In this document: positions 20,837-32,383 of the stretch, in pieces
Position numbering within the stretch: position 1 is the stretch's first letter
How the letters are laid out: each line of letters begins with the position of its first letter
Source of the DNA: Adiantum capillus-veneris
Taxonomy: Eukaryota; Streptophyta; Polypodiopsida; Polypodiales; Pteridaceae
Reading direction: 5' to 3'
DNA length: 64,000 nucleotides
NCBI GenBank assembly: GCA_014529385.2
Contig: CM043958.1
Span: 75,527,169-75,591,168, forward strand
The notes under the pieces: generated by a model
What the model was told of the DNA's origin: nothing
The model's input: only the letters and a program-made list of their open reading frames with translations
Database searches by the model: none
Translations under genes and position numbers: made by a program

Positions 20837-22302
20837 ATGGTGGCAGCAGCTATCAAGCAACCAAGATACCTAGGATTGGAGTCATTGGCTCCCATTATTG
20901 GGTATATTTTGGAGGGTGAGTTTCCCCAAGACTTCACAAAAGCTCAGAAGAGGAGACTCATGAAGAAGGCAAGTTTATATCTCTTCCTAGAAGACTCCCT
21001 CTATCAAAGAGGGAAGGATCAAGTGTGCAGAAGAGTACCAACTATCGAGGAAATTCTGCTCATTCTAAAAGGTCACATGAAGAGGCATGTGGTGGTTATT
21101 TTGCCCAAGAGTTAACTGTGAAGAAGATTTTGCTTGCGGGGTATATTTGGCCAAACCTCCATGTGGATGCCCAGCATTGATGTAAAAGTTATCACAACTG
21201 TCAGGTAAATGGAAATAGAAGGTTGGTGCAAGGTTCAAGGCAAATAGTTCTTGTAAATGGACCTTTTGAAAAATAGGCCATTGATGCTATGGGTTCTCTA
21301 CCTAGAACAAAAAATGGTAAACTCTACATTCTAGTGGCTATAGATTACATGACTAGGTGGGTAGAGGCTCAAAGTGTGCCAATGGTAAATGGAAAAATAA
21401 TGAGCAGTTTTGTCTACACTAATATTTGTTGTGGACTTTGCACACCCTTGAAGATTGTTTCTGATAATGGTCCAGGGTTCATGAAAGGTTTACTCACGGA
21501 AGTTTGTGAAGAGCTTCACATTCTACATTTTCATAGCACACCCTACTACTTAAAGTCAAATGGTTTGGTTGAAAAGGCTAATTTTGTCATTGCATGCATC
21601 ATTAGAAATATGGTGAAAAACAAGACAAATTTGTGGGATGACTTCTTGGATGGTGCCTTGTGGGCGTATCAAACCACATATAGGAAAGCCACGGAGTTCA
21701 CACCATTTCACTTGGTCTATGGTCAAGAGGCTTTATAGCCTATCGAGCTCAACATCCCAACGATGTGGCTTTATAGCAAAGGTGCACAAGATGATCAAGA
21801 GGTATGGATGGATTGACTTCTTACATTAGTGGAACTTGAGTGGAAAAGAGAAGCAGCCTATGAGTGCTACAAGAGGAAAGCTACACAAGCAAAGGAGAAT
21901 CTTGCTAAGAAACTAAAGGAAAAAGGAATCAATGAAGGAGACCTTGTGCTAAGGTATGACAATCGACTCGATAATCATTTTGATGCCAATTTTGAAACTA
22001 GATGGCAGGGGCCATACATAGAGTCAAGAAGGCTTTCAGTTCAAGTTACTATCAGCTTATGGACTTGAATGGCAAAGAGCACTCCAAGAGGGTAAATGGG
22101 TATCGGCTAAAGCTTTATTTGAGTCCCCTTCTACCAAAGGATCTACCAAAGATCTGTCAAAAGACAACTATCTCATGTAAGTTTTGCTGCATGAAGCATG
22201 AGTGTAACTCGAGCCAAAATGCCAAGGGGCCAAATAATGAGAATCTTGTCAAGGACTCAGAAGCACTCTCTTTGAAAAAGATGCTTTATGATGGTACATG
22301 AA
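20837..22302 (+). pseudogene. Element B integrase
   Basis: A conserved linker (FPQDFTKAQKRRLMKKASLYLFLEDSLYQRG) precedes a degenerate HHCC zinc finger. In the finger the second His appears as Tyr (HEEACGGYF) and one Cys as Tyr, with a stop inside. The catalytic core is open from 21289: AIDYMTRW (first Asp), VSDNGPGF (second Asp), and NGLVEKANF (Glu). The C-terminal part, KKAFSSSYYQLMDLNGKEHSKRVNGYRLKLYL, is in a shifted frame. The family joins element DNA to the chromosome. At least three frame changes make this copy inactive. Confidence 0.82.
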
Positions 22303-23378
22303 TATACCATCATCCTAGGGGGAAGCTAATGATAGCCGTTTTTTGACTATTCAAAATTGTCATAGTCAGCTACCTCACTCTATCAAATCACTCAAACACT
22401 ATGGTTATCCTCACCCTTTCACTGTACATAGGCATATGTGAGTTAGGGGACTTTCCCCATATCTCCTTAAAAAACCCTCAATTAGCTAGTCACTGGGTTA
22501 GTTGAGCCAAAAATAAATAAATAAAATAACAAAGAAAAATATATTATGGCCTTTTTGTGTGTAAATATTTCATTGTATATAGGGCCTAAATATAGAGATT
22601 TTTTATAATTATTTTGGTATTTTATCCAAATATTTATACCCAGGTGTGTGTTTTATTAGGCTATGTATGCCTTCTTTTATCCTCTTGCACCATAACTATA
22701 TTTTTGTTGTCAATGTGTACATTCTCTAATCTCATAAATATTTTTTTCTTTTATACAAATCACCTCCACATTTTTATCATCACCCTTGTGAAAACAAGAA
22801 AACCGACTCCTAATCCCTTAGTCACTTTTATTATAATTTTCATTTATTTGCATACTTTTCCTCTTTCACCCAAAATAATACAAAAGAGGGACCATGTCAT
22901 ATGATTCTAATATATTTTTTCATATCCATAATTTGTCCATATTTTTTCATTATGTATCATTATTCTAACACCATGTGCTCATTGAGCTAAAATCCATGAA
23001 TAGTCCATACACTAGTGCCACCATGTATATATTTCTTTATTCACTAATAATCTTCCTCCATGCATGTGTAAAGATAACTTGGATGCTTTTTATCATGATA
23101 TGACAAAGAAGGGGCTCACTCTTGGACGCATTGTGCAAATTCAACAAAGGAGGGGGCTACTAAAGTACTTTTGCAGGCATAAAGAACAGGACCTATCTCC
23201 GCTCAGAATTTGAAGAAGTGGCCAACAAACAAAATGTAGCTCACAAGTTGAATAATCACCTCCACTTTTTGCATATTTTTGGATCTACCATCGGTGAGAT
23301 ATGAATTTTATGGTAGACCCTAGTTTGCCAACTTTTTCTCACAATTCATCCTAGTCTTGTCTCACCTCCCTTCACACT

Positions 23379-23381
<3 letters not shown>

Positions 23382-23410
<29 letters not shown>
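23382..23410. repeat. (CA)n microsatellite
   Basis: An uninterrupted ACACAC run of about 28 bp inside the probable LTR of B. Confidence 0.95.
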
Positions 23411-23411
<1 letters not shown>

Positions 23412-24668
23412 CCCTCCTCCTCCATCACCAAAACCTGAACCTTTCATGTCTCCTTTCATCTTCTTTACCATTTACATCTCTCCCTTACTCCATAGCTCAA
23501 AAATTATCATCTCTACACACATATAGCTCAATTTCTCTCTCTCGAATCAAACTCATATTACCATAACCTCTTCATCCTTTCACAAAAAGAGAAGAAATTA
23601 GCAAATAACCAAGCTCAAGATCTACCAAAGTAGAAGTTTGATCATGGAAAATTCAACTTTTCCATGGTCACCGATAGAGTTCTACAACCGCTTCATTCAC
23701 TGGAGGAGATAGGTGAAAATTCACTTTCCATCTTGTGGTTTCCATCAAATTGTGTATATTCTCATCCTTCTCTTACTTTTGATCATTGTATAAACCATGT
23801 AATGCACCTTGAGTGCATATGCCATGTAATTTTACCCCACCCTACTAACTACAAACTACTAACACTAATGACTAACCCATCTTGTAAATTGCACCCACTC
23901 TACTCTACCTTAGAGCAGGCAGCCTCACACAAAAAATCACTCACCTCTCTAGAATCTTCTCTATTTCACCTCAATAATTCTCTCCTCTTGAGCCCACATC
24001 CATGTGACTCAAGAGACAAGAGAGCCCCACTCTCATAAGAACATATAAAAACTTTCATAAACTTGGTTTTCTATATAAATGTTGATCGGGAGATAATCCT
24101 AATAAGGGCTCTCATCACTTATAAATAGATTCCTTTTCCCTTTGTAAAGGTCATGATCTCTACACTATTTCTCACTACTTTGAGCATACCATTCTCCATC
24201 TTAGTTGTAGGGAGAGAGAGTGAGCTCTCTATACACCATTACTTGTGGTGTATAGAAAAGCTTCTTTGAGCTAGCTGTAGCATCGCAAGAGAGTGAGTGA
24301 TTCATAACCTCCAATCAAAGTTGTATCCAATCTTGCACATCAATTGAATCAATAAGTTGCATGTAACCACGGTTCAAAACTCTCTTGAGTCTCTCCAATT
24401 CATGCTTGGCAACCTCATATCTTTTGGTTTAAGGTGACGCATTTTCATTTTGAGATTCTTTTGTAGTATTTGCTAGTATGTGACTCGAAAGCTTTTGTGT
24501 TTGTTTTTGTTGCTTGGTAAATAAGAGGGATGCACGGTGAGAGGGTTCCCATAACCCTAAGTTAATGTGTAGATTGCAACATCATCAAACTTAACTGTGT
24601 CTCTTAACTCTCCTCCAAGATGGTTATACACCCGTGTTAATCATTTATATTGAAGCTTAATTCTTGTC

Positions 24669-24674
<6 letters not shown>

Positions 24675-24705
<31 letters not shown>
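24675..24705. repeat. (CT)n microsatellite
   Basis: An uninterrupted CTCTCT run of about 30 bp in the probable LTR of B, downstream of its TATA box. Confidence 0.95.
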
Positions 24706-24709
<4 letters not shown>

Positions 24710-24954
24710 TTGGTGTGTGTATTTGTAGCATTGATAGTAGTGATAGTGTACACTTCCTTCTTGCTTGTATTTCTAAGGGATTCTCCTCTTTTGCGTCCTA
24801 GTTTGCCCTATAACTAGGTGGTGCCCATTCACTTGTTTGGTTGTGGGTTTGTTGTTGTTGGTTTTTTTTCTTGTGGTTGCCCCAGTCCCAATTGAGCGCA
24901 ACACGGGAGCCTTGAGGGGTGTTTAGAGGTCGCATCTCTTGTTACTCACCCCGA

Positions 24955-26230
24955 ACTACTTCAATAGGTTTCAAGAACTCCTTCCAATTACATTTTGGCA
25001 ATTTTGATGAGAGGGCTAGTGAAGGCAATGTAAGGGAGCATAATTGAGTTGATCACTTCCAACCGACTCGGGAAGGGAAGCAACACAAACTACCACTTCC
25101 TCATTTTCTTATGGTGCTTTTCTAGGACCCACTGGAACCTTTTCCTGACGTCCACCCCAAGGGTGCACTCAAATGTTGAAATATCCTTCCTCTAGATATA
25201 ATCTCCCCAGTCCAGTTTGATGGGAGTTGTTTTCCATTAGGGAGATTAGTCTCGACTTCTTGATACCACACTTTGACCCCAAAGCCACAGAGAATGTTTG
25301 TATGATCTCTAGCACTTTCCTGAGAACCTGAGGGAAGGCTTTCAAGAAAAGGAGGGAGTCATCTGCGAACATCTTGGCAAGGGGTTGATCGTTGCCAAGC
25401 AAAGTTAAACCTTGAATTTCACCCCGCACAACTGCAACTTCAAGCATCATCATTAGGGGATGTGAGCCAATGGCAAAAAGAAGAGGGGCTAGTGGGCATC
25501 CTTGCTTGAGCGACCTCCTAGCTTCAAAGGAGCCCACAATTCTTTCATTGAAGAAGAGCCCAGATTTCTCGTCTACGCCCAAAGTGTGAACAAGACAACA
25601 AAGGTGGGGCCCAAAGTTCAGAGCTTTCATGAAATCTTCAAGGAAGGACCACATAATCCTATCATGTGCCTTGTCTAGATTGAGATGGAGTAAGATGCAT
25701 TCCTACTTTGTGAAAGGTTCATACTCAATGCCAACCATTGCTGTAAAGATATTGTCATATATGGACCTCCCTTTTATGAACCCATGCTGATGGGGAGAGA
25801 TAACCCTATCCAAAAGGGAATCAATTCTAAGAGCAACGGATTTAGCAATGACTTTATATGCCACATAAATCATATTTATAGGGCACCAATGCTTAAGATT
25901 TGAGCAACACACCTGCTTAGGGACAGGCTTAATGAGACCTCAATTTATAGAAGGATCCAACCACCCCTTAACAAAATCTTAGTTAGTCATATATGTGATC
26001 GGGCCCTTGACATCATCCCATAACTCCTTGAATAATTGAGTGGTCATACCATCCCAACCATGGAATTCTCCTTGCCAAAGAGCATGCAACACAAGCATGC
26101 ACTCATCTTTTGATAAGGCCAACTCAAGAAGATTGGCTTCTGGTTGGTGTATTTTCCTATTGATACTCTCAAGAAAGATTGCTCTGGACTCATCCACTTC
26201 TTGAGATCAGGTCTCTGGCTAGACAATGAT
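24955..26230 (-). pseudogene. LINE reverse transcriptase
   Basis: Pieces in different frames give the LINE reverse transcriptase signature in order. They are GEFHGWDGMTTQLFKELWDD (26197-25979, consensus GKSPGPDG), WCPINMIYVAYKVIAKSVALRI and HQHGFIKGRSIYDN (25912-25703), then GCPLAPLLFAIG and the catalytic box FADDSLLFL (25654-25169). Sequence resembling the region after the catalytic domain continues to about 24960. The enzyme would copy element RNA at a nicked target. The copy is dead because of several frame changes. Confidence 0.85.
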
Positions 26231-26734
26231 TTGTCTTAAATGCTCCAGCATCATCCTAGCCATTTCATCCTAATCTTGCATGGCAAAACCTTCTTGTCTA
26301 TGATCAAGTAGACAGAGTCCCGACTTTTCTTGATTTTCAAGGCCCTAAAGAAATGTGCTTGATTAGTAGGCTCAAGCTGAAGAAAGGTCTCCCTGGATAC
26401 CAATCTGGCCCTCTTGACCACCTCAAGTAGCTGCTTGAACAAGTTGGCTTTAGTTTCCAGCTATCTTTGGTGATCTTCATCGGAGGCAAGCCCATAAGCT
26501 TTTTTTGAAGTAAGATGATCAGTCTCCTCTTCAAGCTGCTTCACATGCTCTTAACAAGCCTTTTTCACTCGAGGGCCCGATATTTTGATCGCTTTCTAGA
26601 CACTCCAAGCAAAGAGATCCCAAGCTTTAGGTTTTTCTAGGCAGAGATCTTTAATGAGTTTACACATAGCTTTCTTTGCGAGACTTATAAACAAAGGGTC
26701 TTTAAATAAGTGTGCCCTTGTGACGAACAACTTC

Positions 26735-27217
26735 TTACTCCCATTGGGGGTCTTCCCATCCCCTTTGGGATTTCCTGAGTTCCAAGTGTAAGGGAATATG
26801 GTCTGAGAGGCTCTTCATTGTCAGCACCTTCATCTCAAGTAGCAATCGGATCCATTCAGATTGGGTGAGAGCAGTAACATCTATCAAGCCGGGATTCCGT
26901 GCCGGCATACTAAAGGCTTGTGTATGCAAAGCCTAACATATTGTTCTAGGGACCCATCTCCCGCAGGTCCATCAAAGCCCATTTCTCATAGAGACTGAGC
27001 CTTTTATTTTTTTTAAAAAGTTGCCAACAGATTGGCAGATCATGTTCTATCCTTTTTCTTCTCCACCATATTGAAGTCTCCTATCAGAAGCCACCCACAT
27101 TCTAAAAAGAAGTCCCTAAGATGCATCCACAATTTGGCCCTATCCTTGGCATTACTACACGGACCATAGATGTTCACTATGGTGATCAAAATGCAACCCT
27201 TTCCTAAGGCTTTATGC
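26735..27217 (-). pseudogene. LINE endonuclease domain (partial)
   Basis: Minus-strand sequence from about 27200 reads ITIVNIYGPC, then LIGDFNMVE (the GDFN motif, near 27085), and ends with LSDHIPL (the SDH catalytic motif, near 26800) in the frame 26929-26735. These are the later motifs of the apurinic-type endonuclease that nicks target DNA in plant L1-like LINEs. The N-terminal part with the first catalytic residues is missing. One stop and a frame change lie between the motifs. Confidence 0.75.
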
Positions 27218-27360
27218 AATGAAAAGAAAAATAAAAGAGAATGAAAATGATTTTGTGTGACTCAATCCCTGCTTTAAAGAGGGAGGTAAAAAAATTTCAA
27301 CACCCTATCACAAGGTCCTACAAAAATTAGCAAAAAAGGTGTGTCATCATTAGATTGCCA
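27218..27360. other. Unassigned flank left of element C
   Basis: 143 bp between recognisable LINE sequence and the proposed start of the C LTR. It could be diverged LINE sequence. I see no motif in it. The last five bases, TGCCA, would be the target duplication of C. Confidence 0.4.
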
Positions 27361-28261
27361 TGTGTTAGTAGCAAACTAACACAGATACCACGGATACCAT
27401 TTTTTGGAGTTCTCATTGTAAAAACACTTATTATTTTGATAAATTGGGAATATTGTAACTCCTATTTTTTGGATAAACCTTGTAATTGATGAGCCGGGGC
27501 TACAGGCTTTCAGATTGTATCAACATGTCATTACCCATCTTTGGTAGAACTCCCATATTATTAGTTTTGACCACCAAAAACCTTGGCTAAGGTATAAAAG
27601 CCAATTTTTGTAAGTTATTATTAAGTTTTGGATAATGAAATACACAGCGTGAGCTAACGGGGCTCACTCCTGTCCTTCTCGCGCTTCCTACTCCCTCCCC
27701 GGTTGTCACATTGCAGTTGCGTTTATTGCATTGCAATTGGAGGTAAGAGCTCTACACATTGATGTAAGCACATCAGAGTAATTTGTAGCTTTTGACGTCG
27801 CTAACCCATGGACTAATTTCATCATAACTAGGAATTTACACTTTCAAATCAAAAACTAAGCATAGGCGGGGTAATGGGACATCATTGGTAAGCATTTAGA
27901 TGCATTCTGGGTTGAAAATGACTAGGTCAAAAATCCACTACTGTTAATAATCACGATTTTGGCACTTGATCTAAAATGGGATTTAAACATGTCCTAGGAG
28001 TTTCATTACGTTTGAATTTCATTTGATGCTGCAGCGGATGTGACTTGTTTGCTGATGATCGATGAGCTTTTAGTGATTTCTGTCACTTGAGTGTAGCATG
28101 AGTTAGATGCGAGTTGTTAGTTGTTTTCTGAGAGATTGACACCCTCTTGTAGCCTCTATGCACTAGTAGAGTCAACTTCATCCCATGGATTGACAACTTA
28201 ATTGTGGTTCTCACTAATACTACAATAAGATAGGATAGTGAGGTTAGACACACGTCCCACA
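27361..28261 (+). repeat. 5' LTR of element C
   Basis: The start is inferred from a hairpin, TGTGTTAGT/ACTAACACA (27361-27383), like those opening the LTRs of A and G. The end CCCACA at 28261 is set by the primer site. A TATA box, GGTATAAAAG, lies near 27589. The half-site GTTAATAATCACG followed by ATTTTGG (27943-27960) matches the leader palindromes of this element. The length, about 900 bp, agrees with A (944) and G (1037-1065). Confidence 0.68.
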
Positions 28262-28263
28262 TT

Positions 28264-28283
28264 TGGCACTGCTGTCGGGGATC
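28264..28283 (+). promoter_or_regulatory. Primer-binding site of element C
   Basis: TGGCACTGCTGTCGGGGATC lies two bases after the LTR. It matches the complement of the plant tRNA-Asp 3' end at about 15 of 19 positions. Confidence 0.65.
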
Positions 28284-28770
28284 CAAGAGACCTAGACTAG
28301 GAAAAAATACGAGCATCTTGTGAAGTTATCCTTTAACTTCCTCTAGGATCGCCTAGAGTTCAAAACTTTCTTTTAGAAACCGCATAGCCTAAGATTGTCG
28401 TCTTTTGCCGTGTAGAGGTACCTTGGAAGTAATCGTATTGAGGATGATTGATAGACGAGACAAGTCTTGAGATCAATGCTCAGAAAACCATAAAAGACAA
28501 GAAAAAGAGTGTTTGTGGACACTCCATTGCATGAGAATCTAGGAGTAGGGTAAGTAGGATCCTAGGTGGATTTCAGAACATTGCTCTCTCTGAAAGAATC
28601 ATTGTGAGTTGCTATTGGAAGTTGCAAAATTTCAGGTCTACGGCTAGAAATAGCACAAAAAGACTCCAAACCACTCAACCCGATTGGAGAGTAAGTTTAA
28701 AAGTTATCTGAACCAGTGGGTAAGCTCAAGGACACTTCGAGGTACAAATTTCAAGAGTTGGCCAAAACTC

Positions 28771-29485
28771 AGATTATTTACTTTCTCTTGACATTTTAGG
28801 CCAAATTAAGTTTTAGTTTGATTCATAGGATTGAAATAACTCATAAAAGGAATGTCCTTGAAAAAAGTGCAAAAATTGGTTCATTTCAAGCCTGAAGTTA
28901 ATAATTGTGATTATTAATTTTCTGCTCAGATTTGACCGATGTTCATACCATTGACTCATTGCATGTGTACAAACAACTTTTGTAAAGGCACAAAAGATTT
29001 GGATCACCAAACTGGCAAAAAACTGGATAAAAACTAAAGTTTGTACTGCCTTTCTAAATCTTGAGTGTAAATTGCGGGAAAATTGGGACAAACTTGTTGA
29101 AATTTGATTCATAGGCTTATATTGATGTGATAAACATGTGAACATGCTCAATTGACCAAAAGATGCCAGAAGTAAATAATCACGATTATTTACGTCTGTC
29201 CCTTTTTTCAACTTTTTTTACCAAGTTGGCACACCACTAGTTTTACCATGTTGTAATAAGCTCACAAACCAAATTTGATAAGATTTGGATCATTGGATTG
29301 AAAATTGTGACCAAATTTGCAAAGTTAGTCTGCGGACAGAAAATTGATGACCATTTGACCAAAACTTGTCCAAACTTGATGAAACTTGGCTAGAGACCTT
29401 AACTTGAGGTGCTTAATAGATCTGTGTCAAAGTTGGGACACAAATTTATAAAAATATAGCTGGAGTAAATAATCGCGATTATTTA
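28771..29485 (+). repeat. Palindromes in the leader of element C
   Basis: A 22-bp perfect palindrome with core TAAATAATCGCGATTATTTA lies at 29464-29485. A one-base variant is at 29172-29193, a more diverged copy at 28897-28918, and a half-site GATTATTTAC near 28771. Spacings of about 126, 275 and 292 bp are close to those of copies 2 to 5 in element A (125, 283, 306). The remaining leader, to 30058, is non-coding. Confidence 0.75.
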
Positions 29486-30058
29486 CACTTGCTTCAAAAA
29501 TTGACAAATTCGCAAATTTGAGTATACCACAAGGTCAAGTATATCAAGTAGACCCCACAAATCAAAATTGATGAAATTTGGATCACAAAAGTGAGACTTA
29601 ATCCATATTCTTGAAATCAGGGTCTGTGGACACAAAACAGTTGTTGATAATCTGCTACAAAGGGACACTAGTTTTGACTTTTGAACTTGTACGGTGTTAG
29701 ACCAGCATAATACAAAGCCACCGGGCAATTTTGGGTTCAATCGGATCCAAATTGGTACATGTTCACTCAATTTCCAAGTTGCAGATTAATCCTTTGATTT
29801 TTTTGCCAAAGTTGAATCTGAAAGTCATTTGCTAACTCCCATAGCTTGATTTGAAGTGATGCACACAGACCAATCACAATAGCTAGCAAAAATTATACAT
29901 TCTTTGTGAAAGAATAGCTAACTTTATCAAATTTATACAGGAATCAGGTTGCAGAAAAGGAATCGGTAGCTTGACAGAAAGTTGCAATCGAATCAAGTGG
30001 AAATTAACAGCAAGTCAATCCAAAGGTAAGTACTGTATCCAGGGCTTCATAAGTCTAT

Positions 30059-31067
30059 ATGAACCTTAGATCTGGTCGTGTACTAGGAAATCAGGGCATA
30101 GTCGGGGAAACCTCTAGTAGAGTATCCACGGAAGAAAGCATGAATCAAGGAAATTTCTTACACACTATTCTTGAAGAAGTCTCAGACACTTTTTCAGATT
30201 CAACATCTGAAATGTCTTCTTACTCGAATCACTCGAAAACCGGAATGACAATGCGCTATAAGCATATACTCTCTTTTTATAAGACTAATCGGAATGGAAC
30301 TCAGGTTTACCTGGATCCTAACAAGGAGTATGCTATTTGCATCAATGACCGTGGTATTGAGCTTAAAGAAGAGATTAGGGAAAACAAACAAGGAAAAATG
30401 AACATGGACAGAAACGGAACTCAATACGTACAAGTCAAAAACCCTGACCTGATAGACAAATGGAGGTTAGAAAAATGGGGGGTTAGAAGTAAACACCATA
30501 ATCCCAGATATGTCAGCAAAAGAAGGACCACCAACTTTAGAATTTGAGGGATACTATCAAGTAGATTTGAAGCCTTTGAAACGGCTTAGTACGGATAATC
30601 CTAGGATCGGAGTCTACTGTTGGGAGGATAGAAACGTAAAAGATCTTCTGTGGACTTTGCATGTCAAATCAAGACAACTAACGGCTATGAAGATCATCTA
30701 TATATTCAAGATCAAAGATAAGGGATCAACAGACCTATCAACCTACATGTTTAGGGATTTTTATAACAACAACTTTGTTATGATAACTCTTGAGGAGGTA
30801 GAACAAACCAAATACCAAGGGTATTCCATAAGGGATTGCATATTGAGACAAGGATTAGAAACAATTCCAAGAGAGGAACATAGTGAGAGATCATTTGAGA
30901 GTAATGTTAAGAAATCAAAAACCACCTCATCATCACGAAGAAAACCGGGTGACACTAAGGCCAGCAGTCGGCTACATGAGTCACTATTTCCAACAAACTG
31001 GTTTGAAGGAACTAGAACAGGACCGGGAGTTGAACTAAATAGACGCGTCAGACCAGCTGATTTTTAA
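30059..31067 (+). pseudogene. gag: Element C gag, N-terminal part
   Basis: The start is an ATG at 30059 opening MNLRSGRVLG, at the end of the leader. Two overlapping frames (30059-30547 and 30510-31067) show one frameshift. A TAA at 31065 falls in the segment VRPADF-stop-KWIRKYNGSGDPYDH, where element A reads VRPSQVQKWVNRKYSGDKDPRDH. The N-terminal region is about 330 residues and precedes the capsid-like core. Loose similarity to the N-terminal Gag of A and G is visible. Its specific role is unknown. Confidence 0.72.
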
Positions 31068-32383
31068 AAATGGATCAGAAAATACAATGGATCAGGGGAT
31101 CCATACGACCACTTAGCAATCTTCAAGAAAGTGCTAAGAGCAGAGCGTATATTCGATTTCCATACTCAATTCGAGGGGTTTGGAATGACATTAAATGGAA
31201 AAGTATTGACATGGTTCCAAAACATTCCACCAAGGTCAATCATGGACGTAAACACATTAGCTCAAGGATTTGTAGCTGCTTGTTCTAAAATGGGAATCAA
31301 ACATAATACGGTAGCTCAAATCTATAGCTTTAAACAGAAACATGGTGAGTCTGTTAGGGATTGTGCAACTCGAATGAAACAATACATTGCCAGATGCCCA
31401 GGGTTAGAGATACCTGCAGAAGAACGACTCGTATCTTTGTTTCTAGAGGGACTGCTAAACAAAGAACTTCATGCTATACTCTATAGCAAGAAGCATACAA
31501 CCCTGGAGGAGTGTGTGTCAGATGCTATTGACTTAGGAGACAATTGTGATATTTTCAACGAAGAAGATGTCCCTAAGGATAACCAAAGTGAGAAGACAGC
31601 ATCCACTAAACTAGCACAAGTGGGAACGGTTGTTGCATCACCTCTTTCAGCCATAGAAGATATGCTCAAAAGGATGAACGACATGATGAGCAACATGCAA
31701 AAAACACCTATGAGGGGACCAGGACAAGGGATACCTCAACAGGGACAACCAATTAGGCCACAAAAATGGTGTGCAATCGAGGATAAATGGACCAACCATG
31801 AGAGCCACGAGTGCTACTTTCGACCAAAGTATGATGGGAATGTTCAGTACGTGCCTATGAGGACACAAGGTCAACCCATGTACAAATATCAGCCTAATAT
31901 GGCCCAAGCTCAATGGCCCAAGCTCAAAGACTACTGATGGATATGGAAAGACCTCAACATGTGTTGGGTCAACAACCTCCGTATCCAGGACATAATGCAG
32001 TGCATGTAAAGTACATGCATTCTAAAGGAGCCATAGATGCACAAGCATTACTACCTGTTACACCCTATGTGGAGCCTAGTCCATCTACAGTAATGGTAGA
32101 GGGAGATTGGTATCATTCACATCCGCCACAAATAGAAGAACCTGTGACTTATGCTTTACCAGAGCTCGCACCAATGTATTATGTAGCTAATCAAGGTGTC
32201 AGACCTCCTATGGTAAGACCCATGATTAAGCCAAGAACGGGAAATTGTCATAACTGTGGTGCAGATGATCATTGGAAAAATGAATGCCCAGAGCCTGACA
32301 AAAACCTCAAGCCAGTTGAATCTTATTGCATGCAATGTTGCAAAAAGGGAGGACACTTTCCGGAAGATTGTCCTATCCTTTAA
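31068..32383 (+). pseudogene. gag: Element C gag, capsid core and zinc knuckles
   Basis: The capsid-like core (FEGFGMTLNGKVLTWFQNIPP, VAQIYSFKQKHGESVRDCATRMKQY, ERLVSLFLEGL) resembles the plant retrotransposon gag family. A 14-bp tandem duplication (31899-31912 and 31913-31926) shifts the frame, so the end of Gag continues in the frame 31913-32383. That part has a Pro/Met-rich spacer and two Cys-His boxes: CHNCGADDHWKNEC (from 32246, CX2CX4HX4C) and CMQCCKKGGHFPEDC (from about 32326, CX2CX5HX4C). Gag would assemble the particle and bind RNA. Confidence 0.82.

Larger units (their letters stand above)
20549..24954 (+). mobile_element. Element B: Ty3 element with archaeal-type RNase H (Tat-like), 3' part
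   Basis: B resumes right after G with the N-N-E-V-E-Y motif typical of the archaeal-type RNase H in Tat-lineage elements. It continues through an integrase to a polypurine-like tract, CTAGGGGGAAGC (22315-22326), and a probable 3' LTR. Its reverse transcriptase and 5' half must lie left of the window, beyond A. Several stops and frameshifts mark it as one of the oldest layers here. The right end, near 24954, is a guess based on where LINE sequence begins. Confidence 0.65.
22330..24954 (+). repeat. Probable 3' LTR of element B
   Basis: The sequence begins TGATAGCC just after the purine-rich tract that ends the integrase region. It is non-coding and AT-rich. A good TATA box, CTTATAAATAG, lies near 24118. 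It also contains a (CA)n run and a (CT)n run. The right end cannot be fixed without the 5' LTR. I see no other feature in this stretch. Confidence 0.45.
24955..27217 (-). mobile_element. LINE (non-LTR retrotransposon) fragment
   Basis: Minus-strand ORF2 remnants lie in the expected order: apurinic-type endonuclease (27217 to about 26735), a linker, and reverse transcriptase (about 26230 to 24960). No ORF1, poly(A) end or target duplication is visible, so both ends are truncated. Stops and frameshifts run throughout. The fragment lies between the probable LTR of B and the 5' LTR of C. Confidence 0.82.

Noticed and set aside
28813-29211. 132-codon minus-strand frame
   Set aside because: Antisense to the non-coding leader of element C, and it overlaps the palindromes. 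No homologue in A or G.
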